Shown here in pieces: positions 22,431 to 31,285 of a stretch of 64,000 nucleotides of DNA (its first letter is position 1; every line of letters starts with the position of its first letter). The stretch is taken from the NCBI RefSeq assembly GCF_035222485.1, contig NC_085922.1:697001-761000 (forward strand). Reading direction: 5' to 3'. A program made the translations under genes and the position numbers. The DNA is from Podospora pseudoanserina. Its lineage: Eukaryota; Ascomycota; Sordariomycetes; Sordariales; Podosporaceae. Below the pieces are notes generated by a model. That model made no database searches, was not told the DNA's origin, and worked only from the letters and a program-made list of their open reading frames with translations.

Positions 22431-23571
22431 GATGGTCAACTGATGCTGTATAGGTGTTGTGTTAGTGACTCAGGTCGCGTGCTTGGAATTTGCGAAATAG
22501 GGAGCCTTCTGAGAGTCCGACAACAGTGGAAGGGAAGCCGCGGGGGTGGTGGGGGAGAATGTCGTGGTTGTGCCTTCCAAAATGGATGACGGGGGTTGCG
22601 GTGGGTGAGATATGCGAAGCCCAATGGAAACCCAAGAGACTGAATCGCAAAAAGAGGCGATTGGAAAGAAGCAACCGATGCGGTGAAAAAACAACAAGAG
22701 ACTGGCTCCTTTGGTGCTTGGGACAAAAGAAGAGAGAGGAGGAAGAAGGGAAGAGATTCCCACGCAGCCTGCCTTCATGGCAGAGAAGGAAAAAAGACTG
22801 CTCCGCCAGAGGTTGTGGGGCAAGTCTATCAGTCTATTCACTTCCTCATTCACCCGCCATCACAATAGGTGATCTCCTATTGTTCTCTTGCTCTTGATGT
22901 GCTCATTGGCCATTTTAGAGGACGGCTGGGACGACTGTGCTCCGGAAGTGAACGAGGGTGCTCCGCGTGTGGGTGAACGTGCCTCGTAAGTGGTGAATGA
23001 GGTCGGCGCAAGTGGGTGGATGTGGTCGGCGTGAGGGCAGGTTGCTCAATGCGGCTGGAAGCAAGTTGATCAGTCGTGCTCGGCGGCAGAGAAAATTCTT
23101 CAGTGGTTGGAAGCCAACCAAATTGCTCATCTTGACCAAAAGGTCAGACAAGATGTCGATGCCCAAGGTTTGGCAGAGCAACGGGGTATTCAGGTGGAAT
23201 CATGATGCTTTGTTGGGAGGAAGACAGAAGTAGATGGAAAGAAGCAGGTGGAAAGTGCCAGTATATTTAGGTGAAGTCGGTTCTGTACAGATTGATTTTG
23301 GCAACCGCAGCAGACAAGGAAGGTGCCAGTTCATCAGTCTGGGTGCTACAAAGGTTGAAATGCCAAAAGAAAAAACCAAGGGTATATTGCTAAATATCGA
23401 AAACACACTAACTATTGCTATCTTGCTGGGTGATCCCAGCAGACTCCCCTGTCTCGGCCACTTCCATTGTCCTAGCCAACTTCCAAATAATCCATCTGTG
23501 TGTAAACTTTGAACTTTGAACCCCCATTATCATGAACTCTTGCCTGTCATCATGTGCCATCACGATCATCA
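22431..23571. other. Intergenic spacer and helicase promoter
   Basis: About 1.1 kb between the helicase start and the 3' end of the next minus-strand gene. Overlapping frames up to 135 codons at 22436-22897 lie on both strands without any recognisable product. The stretch probably holds the helicase 5' UTR and promoter. Confidence 0.5.
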
Positions 23572-25449
23572 TCAATCCACCAATGCAGGCTGTTCGGACC
23601 TCCCTGCTTGACCCCCCTTCTCACGTCGATAGTAGTGGATATGCTGCTCGTCATGCTGATTGCCTCGGCGACGCTTGCGAAGGATGGCCGCAACAAACGC
23701 CCCGATCACACTGAGTAGCGTCAACACCAGAGAATACAACCCAATCAAGAAGCCAAGGATCTCCGAAGTCTCGCGAAGAGGCGGCCGAGCAAAATCCAAC
23801 GGCATGTTGTTGTTGGGGCCTTGCCTGTTGATGGTCAGCTCGGCACAGACGATCGTGACCAACAACAGCACAGCTAGCAAAACGGCCCAGGGGATATTCC
23901 ACAGGGTGAACTGAATTGGCGAGGTTGTTCTGCTTTGGTATCGATGTCTGATTGTTCGGGACTGAGTCTGGTGAATGCAGGAAAGGATCTCCTGCGTGTG
24001 TCGACCACGAGCTTTGCAAGAGTAGCCTGGTGAGCTCCGGACATCATAGACGTACTCTCCTTGACCTGACTCGACTGACTTCTTGCCCTTCCTCTTCCTC
24101 TCCTTCTGGCGTAGACCAAGTGCAGCGGGGCCAAAAAAGCTGACAAACAAGATAAATAGGGCAACGGCCGTGGTGATGACAGCGACGATGCAAACTCCGA
24201 CGGTCCAGACCCGAAGAAAGGTGGCAAATCCTGCATCTGCGAAAGGCTTCTTCGGCGCCAGGACAAAGTAAACGGTTGGAACATTGTCACAGGTGCCACC
24301 TTGCTTGTTACCATTGCGGAGAAGTGGCCAGTTTAGTGCCGCCGTCCCAAACATGTACATCGACCAGATCAAGAGCCCGATGGCAGCCGTCAGCTGGTCT
24401 TTGTAACTGGTTGTCAGCAAGAAATGCCGGAAGGCATTCTTGGGTCGTCGTGCTCGGCGCTTGATGACGAGTTCTTCAGACGCAATGAGGGCAACCTCAT
24501 GCTCAGCGGCTCGGGCTTCGGCCACGGAGTGGTTGGAATGGACCAATGCCGCAACGTAGAGATCCCGGAGCTTGTCAATATCGGCGCGGGTGGGAGCGGC
24601 TGCAATTTCCTCGATCAGCTCAGTGTTGTAGACTGTTGTCACGGCCCCACCGTCGGTGTTGTTCCCCAGCTGAGAGCCGTCCTCGGCCGGGACCTCGATC
24701 TGCTCATGCCAGTGGGAGACGTAGTGCTGTACCGCATGAACAAGGGCTTCTTGAGCAGCGTCATGATCTGCGTCTGCTTCCTCCGCCGCCGCATGTAGAG
24801 CAAATGCTTTCAAAACATCAGAATAGGCTCGTGCTCGTGCAACATCCAGCTCTGTCACTGCTGACTGTCGACAACGCTGAAGACGCTCTCGATATTCTGT
24901 GTCGGTCTTGGCTCCCCTCCTCCCATCAACCACCAATGCCTGTCGGAAGAGAACAGTGAAGACGAAATAGACTGGATACCAGAGTACGAGCTGGATCAAG
25001 ATGGCGTAGTCAATGATAATCAAATTGTAGTCCACAACGTTGAGGAACATGGACAAAAAGAGGGACAGGGCCAGAATACCCCATGCGCCGTGCCAGAAAC
25101 GGAATTGCTTGTCAACGCCAAACAGGACGGCAACAATGGCAGCGATATAAAGCAGGTAGAATCCAACACGAATTCCCGTGCCGATGAGCATCTGATCACC
25201 AAAGATATGACATGGTTGAAAAGAGGTCACCGCACTCAGCTCGTCGGTCCCCACGAAGCCGGTGCTGGTGATGCCCACGAAGTAGCCCATCGAGTGCAAG
25301 TGAGTGGTGATGTTGCTGTGGTGCCAGGATGTGTTGATGATAGAGGATGGAGTTTGCCTTCCAGGGAAACCCACAGGGAAATGGACGAGGGGCTCTTGAG
25401 AGGGGACATGCTCGATCTCATGAAGGCTGCCGACTGGCCTGATAGTCAT
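23572..25449 (-). CDS. Unknown seven-helix fungal membrane protein
   Basis: An intronless 625-codon ORF from ATG 25449. I do not recognise a named family, though the layout is shared by uncharacterised fungal membrane proteins. Three hydrophobic helices lie at about residues 85-170 (including YLLYIAAIVAVLFGV and YAILIQLVLWYPVYFVF). A polar, Ala/Glu-rich helical region of ~180 residues follows, probably cytoplasmic. Four more helices follow at about 355-380, 405-440, 525-550 and 570-600. The tail is basic and ends QPALVD. An internal Met at about residue 54 (MGYFVGITSTGFVGTDEL) may be the true start, because the preceding 53 residues look like leader sequence. Receptor or channel function would be a guess. 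Confidence 0.75.
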   Translation of the reverse strand: MTIRPVGSLHEIEHVPSQEPLVHFPVGFPGRQTPSSIINTSWHHSNITTHLHSMGYFVGITSTGFVGTDELSAVTSFQPCHIFGDQMLIGTGIRVGFYLLYIAAIVAVLFGVDKQFRFWHGAWGILALSLFLSMFLNVVDYNLIIIDYAILIQLVLWYPVYFVFTVLFRQALVVDGRRGAKTDTEYRERLQRCRQSAVTELDVARARAYSDVLKAFALHAAAEEADADHDAAQEALVHAVQHYVSHWHEQIEVPAEDGSQLGNNTDGGAVTTVYNTELIEEIAAAPTRADIDKLRDLYVAALVHSNHSVAEARAAEHEVALIASEELVIKRRARRPKNAFRHFLLTTSYKDQLTAAIGLLIWSMYMFGTAALNWPLLRNGNKQGGTCDNVPTVYFVLAPKKPFADAGFATFLRVWTVGVCIVAVITTAVALFILFVSFFGPAALGLRQKERKRKGKKSVESGQGEYVYDVRSSPGYSCKARGRHTQEILSCIHQTQSRTIRHRYQSRTTSPIQFTLWNIPWAVLLAVLLLVTIVCAELTINRQGPNNNMPLDFARPPLRETSEILGFLIGLYSLVLTLLSVIGAFVAAILRKRRRGNQHDEQHIHYYRREKGGQAGRSEQPALVD

Positions 25450-26058
25450 TCACCAACCCGGGGGTCGACACACGCATGTGCGACATCTGCAGCCCAATAC
25501 GACCCCGGCTCCGAGATGGGTGAGGTGGGCTTGCTGTGACGAAGCTGAAGGGCAGACGGCCCCGGCCCATGATGGCGGCGCAAGCGGCAGGCGTGAGAGC
25601 CGTGATTGGGCAGTCCAGGTTGTAGATGCAGCCCCGCGAGGTTGGGCCAATTGAAGACTTGGCACTCCCTCTCGCCCGATCGGCATTGGGCAGTGTGCCC
25701 AACCTCATCCCTTCTGCAGCCACGAACAACACCACACCGCCTTGGACAACTCAGACCCACGACGACTCCAATCAGGAGCTGCCCCTCGTTGGCGGGCTGC
25801 AGTCGCATGCAGCGGGGTTCAATATTCGGGGCTTCAACTTCTAGCCCATCAGATGACGCCACGGACTTTTTGACCAAAAGAAAACCTGATGGTTCCTGCC
25901 AGGGTCACATCTTGGTTCCCAAAGAACTCTTAGCTCCCATGCTTTATGATGTCGGCGTCTTGTTCCTGAGCAAGCGTGACTCGGATAAGAATGAGGCTCG
26001 CTGCCTCTCCTCTCTTGGCAGTGCTTTCGAAATCTGTACCTCCAACATCATTTTGAAA
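25450..26058. other. Divergent intergenic region
   Basis: About 610 bp between two divergently transcribed genes, so it probably contains both promoters. Frames here (25446-25877 minus, 25606 onward plus) have no protein features before the ATG at 26059. Confidence 0.5.
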
Positions 26059-27002
26059 ATGTCGACAAAAAGTGTCCTTTTTGCAGGCCTCCAGCTCTTG
26101 GTGGTGGTCTGCTCTGCGCAGAAGAACGAGTTCTTCCGGTGGAACACACCGAGGGCAGCTGGCCTGGAAGGACCATCCCTCGATCGTCGTCAGACAACTC
26201 CTCCTGGCTATCATCCCGAGTTTGGCTCATGCGGTAGCGGTACAACTTGCGAAAATGCCTGCGGTGCAAACTGGCTGTCGTGCAGGGCGTCGACGGAGCT
26301 GTCGTTGTTCTGCTACAACCAAGTGGATCTAGGTCAAAGCTGTTGTGAGAATGGCTCAGGGCGTGCCTGTGACCGTGGATACTATTGCGCATGGAAAGAA
26401 CTCGGCGGAAGAGTATGGTGCTGCGAAGATGTGAGCTAGCCACTGTTTGTTGGAGATTTCCGAAAGATTGTCTGACACCTGTTACCAGGGCCAAAGTCTG
26501 GAAGAATGCGGTGTGGGCGGAGGGACCACGTCTGCACCCCCTTCATCCTCCACGGCAACCACCTCGGCGGGCCCAAGCGGCTCAACAGACACCACAACCA
26601 CACCAACGGACACAGAGAGCGACTTTCCTACCGCAACAGACAGTCAGTGTGTCCCCTCCACCGTCACCTCATGGGGAACAACCACCGTGGTCTCAACCTT
26701 TGAAGTGACCGTCACTGTTGGGACTGGCGAGTGCAACACGGCATCAACTGTGACTTCCCCCCCAGGCAGCTCATCCTGGACCGACACCACGATAACGAAG
26801 CCACCAACATCCCAAACAACTCACAGACCTACGGTATGTATACGTATCAATGCCCTGGTTTGATGCCTTGCCATTCATTCGCTGACTGCTTGGGACTTAG
26901 AACTCAACGACGACCTCGCCTATCGTCACCGCAGGCAGCAGTGATTTGAGAGTCAATCTTGGCTCATTGGCACTTTTTGTGCTCGGAGTGATGCTGTACT
27001 AA
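26059..27002 (+). CDS. Secreted Cys-rich, Ser/Thr-rich protein, probably GPI-anchored
   Basis: Putative cell-surface protein of 272 residues. Exons are 26059-26430, 26489-26833 and 26901-27002. The introns are 26431-26488 (GTGAGC...TTACCAG) and 26834-26900 (GTATGT...CTTAG). The start MSTKSVLFAGLQLLVVVCSAQ is a clear signal peptide. A Cys-rich module follows at about residues 55-124 (FGSCGSGTTCENACG, QSCCENGSGRACDRGYYC), with regularly spaced half-cystines. A ~150-residue Ser/Thr-rich stalk comes next, suitable for O-glycosylation. The last exon ends in a Ser-Asp site and a hydrophobic tail (LGSLALFVLGVMLY), as expected for GPI attachment. The ligand or role is unknown. The same frame is open upstream to 25606, but that extension would hide the signal peptide. 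Confidence 0.85.
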
Positions 27003-27452
27003 AGTTGAATATGAAAGCTACCTGTGTGGGTGCGTGAATATGATTGCAAATGTGTGAATTGACGACATGACGATTGGCTGGCAGCTGAGGTTTATGGTCA
27101 GGTTGGATCCTTAGTTGATACCCGGGGGTTTATGGTTAGCTAATACATAATTTTTCTTTACTCTCCTTTCCTTTCTGCCGCTTATACTTGCTTCTGCTTG
27201 GCCTGACGGGTGTTGGGCTATCTGTACCCTGCGATCTCAAACCCGAACGGCCCCTTTGCATCACGGACATTTCGTGCGACCAGTTTGATCATCCCGCATT
27301 TTGAATCGGCTAAGAGACGGGAGAGCTTTTGAATGCCCACCATGGATGGATTGCACCTTTCCGCAGTATGTATAAGATGTTCACGCAACTGCGCATCGAT
27401 GCCAACAAACTTTCTCGGTCCACCAGGCCATTGCATCATTGATTAGTTCAAC
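27003..27452. other. Intergenic spacer
   Basis: About 450 bp between the Cys-rich protein gene and the decayed GH131 gene. There is no recognisable feature. Confidence 0.5.
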
Positions 27453-28432
27453 ATGCACAAACACGGAATTCCTCTTCTCTTCGCTTCGCTGGTTACCTCC
27501 GTTTCTGCCCAGAGCTGCCGTCTTCAGTTTGATGGCCGCGTTTCGCCAAGCTTCGGTGTCGCTGGTTTCGACACTCCAAATAACATTTTCAGCGAGACCA
27601 ATGTGCTCGGAGCTGGGCTCAGCTTCAGCCAGCTCATCTAGCTGCCCGCCATCTCTGCTTCTCTGGTGCGTTCATCCATCCCGAATCTGCTCCTTATGCG
27701 TGCGAAAGATACCAACCAGGAAGCAGTTCGACATTGAGACTATTCCCATAGAAGTGACCATCAGCGACGCGTCCATCTTCAACGGCTAGACTGGTTTCCG
27801 TCGCGCTGAGCTCCTTCCTGCCAGCAACTCTGGCATCGACGGCAGCACCACAGGCATCAAGACCCTCCATTTCAGCATAGGCAAGGACGCACAACGCCCG
27901 CTGAATCTGTCTCACGAATATCAGCTGGTGTTTCTTGAAAGCAACGATTTTAGCACCAATCAATTCGTCTTGAAAACGGGCAGCATTCTGGGCGGTGACA
28001 CAGCTGTCGACCCTGATACCCTACAGTTATTTGGAAATGTCAACCAAACCCCATCAAAACTTCTCTTCAGCGTCCCATTTCTGGACGGCGTTTTCCACAA
28101 CTTTGCTGTTACACTAGACTTTGACGCCCTGTGGGTCTCGCTCTACTATCTAGTCACAAGTCTTTGAGCTTATAACTGACGGACAGAACAACAGCACTAC
28201 CCAGGTCTTTTTTTCAGCCGGCGGGGATCCCCTCGAGGCCGTGACCCAGGTCATCTCCAACGACGTCAGCGGGCAAGGACAGTTCCACTTTGGCTTGCTC
28301 AAAAAGCCGACTGATGCGGTTGGCGATATTACAAGAAACGGGTTTCAAGAAGACGGTATCGACGAGGGCATCATCTTTGGCGGCATCTTCCAAGAGGACA
28401 GCTCGGCGGGTTGCGTCAGCTTGCGGCCGTGA
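27453..28432 (+). pseudogene. Decayed GH131 endoglucanase gene
   Basis: Dead copy of a glycoside hydrolase family 131 gene, a secreted beta-glucanase of plant-biomass-degrading fungi. The start encodes a signal peptide (MHKHGIPLLFASLVTSVSA) and the family's CRLQFDGRV and FDTPNNIF segments. Later parts are clear: EVTISDASIF, FRRAELLPASNSG, LNLSHEYQLVFLES, FVLKTGSILGG, FNDVSGQG-like NDVSGQGQFHFGLL and GIDEGIIFGGIF. A likely ancestral intron ends near 28190. The reading frame is interrupted by TAG in place of the expected CAG after FSQLI and again after SIFNG. There are also frame changes around the two ancestral introns. Both TAGs fit C-to-T change at CpA. The family's C-terminal GGCVSL-like end is kept (AGCVSLRP), so the whole gene is present but not translatable. 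Confidence 0.82.
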
Positions 28433-28660
28433 TCACCACTCCCTTCTCCGCGGAGTTTTTCAGCCATTTGCAAAACGTCATTCATAACCCCCAAGTGCCT
28501 TTCTAGACAATTTTTGCACTCCTTTTAGGGGCCTCAAGAGATATTCAACAGTTGGTTATTTCATTTTGGCTTTTCAGAACGCATTAGTGGCTCCGAGAGC
28601 GCCGTTTTTGTTATCCAGTATGATTGGGGTATCTCTAAATCAAAATTGTCGCTAATTATG

Positions 28661-30544
28661 TCACCGTTGACTTTCCCTGTCCGCCTCCTTTTCTTTATCC
28701 CTTTGCCGGTCCACAAATGGATTATCGGCAGGCATCTCGTATACACCCGGTGAGTCCGGTGCCTCGCTGAACTGGGACAGATCCCGCGCCGTCCTCACGG
28801 TCCTCACATTTGTTACACCTCTCGAGTCCAGCTCCAGGACAGTGCTATCGCCTATCTCCACAAACGGCTTCTCCGGGTAAGGGCATATTTTTGCTTCAAC
28901 CTTGTCCGGGATGCCCAATTCACTCACGGACTTCATTTCAGAATCCGACGGCTGCTCCCCCGATAACTGTTGCGCCCCCCTACCCCGTTGTCTCCGCCGC
29001 CAGACAAACCAGCCAAGAGTCGTGAGTAGACCAACAACCGCTAGGGTCCCAATGATGATACCTGCCAGAGCTCCCGGGCTGAGAGTGGACTCGGTATCAG
29101 GAATCACAAGCTCCGGCCATTGTTTCCGCCAGCTATTGACGAATGCCTTGACGGGCAGACCGGTCATGTTTCGGTCTGTGGGCTCCAAGGATCGTGTCGC
29201 ACTTTGTTCCATATCAGGGCCTGGGGCCTGCGCCAGAAACGTGACGTTTGTGTCGTAGTTGACGCCAAAGAAAGCTCCCTGGAGAAAAGCTCGGCCCAGT
29301 TCCCAGATGCCGGTGTTGTAGCTGTCGGTGTCGTGGCATGGAAAATAGGGGACCGGCTCGTCGACAATCGGTGCCTCCAGTGTGAGATTGAGCAGTTTGA
29401 ATGGGATTTTGATGGTGATGTTGGCTGCTGTTGAGTCGAGGAAGGTGAAAGCCATGTAGCCGCCAAAGTTCATCACCGTGTCGTAACGGGGGTCTGTTGT
29501 GTCCCAGAGATAATACCCGAGGTCTTCCTTCCATACAACAGGGAGCTTCGTCGCTGCGTTGGCGCACACGGGAGGAGGGAGGTAGATGCCGGGAACTGCT
29601 GGGTTGGGAATGGCGATGATGCCATTTTCTGATGGCTGCATGAATCGCGCGAGACCGACTCTGCTCGCTTCGTCTGGTACTGGGTTGGGCCACACGCTCC
29701 CGTCTTCCCTGTCCTTCTCTGTGGCGCCCTCGTATCCGATGCTGACGTCGGTCAGATAGGTGACTGGCAGGCCGGTTGTCTTTGTGAAGACGCCTACGGG
29801 ACCTATAACTCTGTTTTCTTCGTATCCCCCCAAGATTAGCGAGCCCCGCTGCTTCAGTGGTACGCTCGCGATGTGCAGCCCAAACGAGCTAGACGATATG
29901 AGACCGGCCTCCTTCATCTGGACCAGAACGCTCGTCCCGCGAAAGTTCAGGTCGCTCGGTCGTCCAAAGCCTAGGACCCCGACGGTCGGTTTGGACGTTC
30001 TGTTGTTGGGATAAGAGATGACGGATGAGTCCATCACATAGATCGTGGCCTGGACGTTGGCGTACCCGGGCTCCTCGAATCGCAGGTTGGTAAAGGTCAT
30101 TGCGTCGACAACCATGAGGCCGGATGTCCTGTGGTTGGAGTTCAGATCTGCGAAGCGGAAAAGGGCCGAGGCGTTGTCTTCGGATGTGCCCTCGGTGATC
30201 TTGAGGAATGGTTCGGATGCGTTGCCGGAGCGGGTGATGTTGTACTTGCCACCAGCCTTGGTCGAGTGAAGGGCTACCATCGAGGCCGCTGTAGGCCAGA
30301 CCGGCACAGCGGGACCCTCGAGAGGCACGAGGTGGGACTTGCGCTCATGGCTCCCGAGCAGGACGCCGACAGCCTGCCATGGTCCATCTGGGCCGTAGGT
30401 ACCTGAGCCAAAGATGTCGAAGTCGGTGGTGAAAGGCATGGAAAGAAATTTTGCGTCGGCAACGCCTCCCAAGCACAAAGCAATGAGGGTCAACAAGATC
30501 GCTGCCCTCGATCCAGAAGCCGAACCCGCCATTGCTGTTATCAT
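28661..30544 (-). CDS. Membrane-anchored aspartic-peptidase-fold protein, probably inactive
   Basis: A type I membrane protein with a pepsin-like (A1) ectodomain. The frame is open from 30667, but the ATGs at 30544 (MITAMAG) or 30532 (MAGSASGSR) place a proper signal peptide (AAILLTLIALCLGGVADA) at the start. The longer frame would bury it, so I chose 30544 (627 residues). Pepsin-like landmarks are present: VGVLGFGRPSDL in place of the usual GILGLG, SLILGGYE, a YLTDVSIGYE strand and IYLPPPVCANAA. The catalytic DTG/DSG motifs are not visible where expected, suggesting loss of proteolytic activity. Several N-glycosylation sites are present. A single helix (PGALAGIIIGTLAVVGLLTT) is followed by WRRRQRGRG and an acidic cytoplasmic tail of ~100 residues. 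A sensor or adhesion role is possible but unproven. Confidence 0.75.
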   Translation of the reverse strand: MITAMAGSASGSRAAILLTLIALCLGGVADAKFLSMPFTTDFDIFGSGTYGPDGPWQAVGVLLGSHERKSHLVPLEGPAVPVWPTAASMVALHSTKAGGKYNITRSGNASEPFLKITEGTSEDNASALFRFADLNSNHRTSGLMVVDAMTFTNLRFEEPGYANVQATIYVMDSSVISYPNNRTSKPTVGVLGFGRPSDLNFRGTSVLVQMKEAGLISSSSFGLHIASVPLKQRGSLILGGYEENRVIGPVGVFTKTTGLPVTYLTDVSIGYEGATEKDREDGSVWPNPVPDEASRVGLARFMQPSENGIIAIPNPAVPGIYLPPPVCANAATKLPVVWKEDLGYYLWDTTDPRYDTVMNFGGYMAFTFLDSTAANITIKIPFKLLNLTLEAPIVDEPVPYFPCHDTDSYNTGIWELGRAFLQGAFFGVNYDTNVTFLAQAPGPDMEQSATRSLEPTDRNMTGLPVKAFVNSWRKQWPELVIPDTESTLSPGALAGIIIGTLAVVGLLTTLGWFVWRRRQRGRGAQQLSGEQPSDSEMKSVSELGIPDKVEAKICPYPEKPFVEIGDSTVLELDSRGVTNVRTVRTARDLSQFSEAPDSPGVYEMPADNPFVDRQRDKEKEADRESQR

Positions 30545-31285
30545 CGCCGTCGTGAGCGCGGTCGCCGCATGAGATGGCGATAGTCGTCCGTGGCAACCCG
30601 CAAAAGGAAAGATTACCAGAACGAGCGACTGGTGGGAATTGGTGGTCGAGGGAGAAAAAAACTCCATGCGAGCAAGAGACAGACAGTGGGGAGGTCACAC
30701 GAGCCAAAGTCGCTTTATGCTTAAATTATTTCCTCGGAGCCTGCGGTGGAGTTCAGGGGTCCCGTAGATGACACTGCGCCGCACATGTGGTGAAAGAGTG
30801 GAGACTGCTCCAATGCTGAATAAATACCTGGAAAATAGTCAACAGGACAACCCTTCCCAGATGGTCATTAGGCATTGAATATGTATGGAAGGCCTATACA
30901 GACATCAAGAGGGGGTTCATGACTTTCGCGGGGCGTTTTTATTGTTTTTGAAGGCTTTGATGCTGCATCGCAGTCTCCATGATGATTATGTCCCCAACGA
31001 AACGCCGTTGGGACTAGGGGTTCCTAGCTAGCGGGACATCGCAAGATTACATACGACAACATTACGCTGATTGGAGAGCGTTTTGGAAGGTGGAAAACGC
31101 CCAAGACAGGCTGGAACTGTCCCAAGCACTTGGATAGGTTGGAGCATGGAGGTTTCTGTCAGCTTTGAGTTGCGTAGGAAGGTGGTATTCAAGATGACAG
31201 CGTTCGGTTGGCCGGAAACCTCGCTTCCCCATCATGGATCGGTAATTCGGTGTTCATATTCGTTGGTTTTGAGGCTCAAACTAAT
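30545..31285. other. Spacer between two minus-strand genes
   Basis: About 740 bp containing the promoter of the aspartic-fold gene and the 3' flank of the sedolisin gene. No other gene is recognised. Confidence 0.5.
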
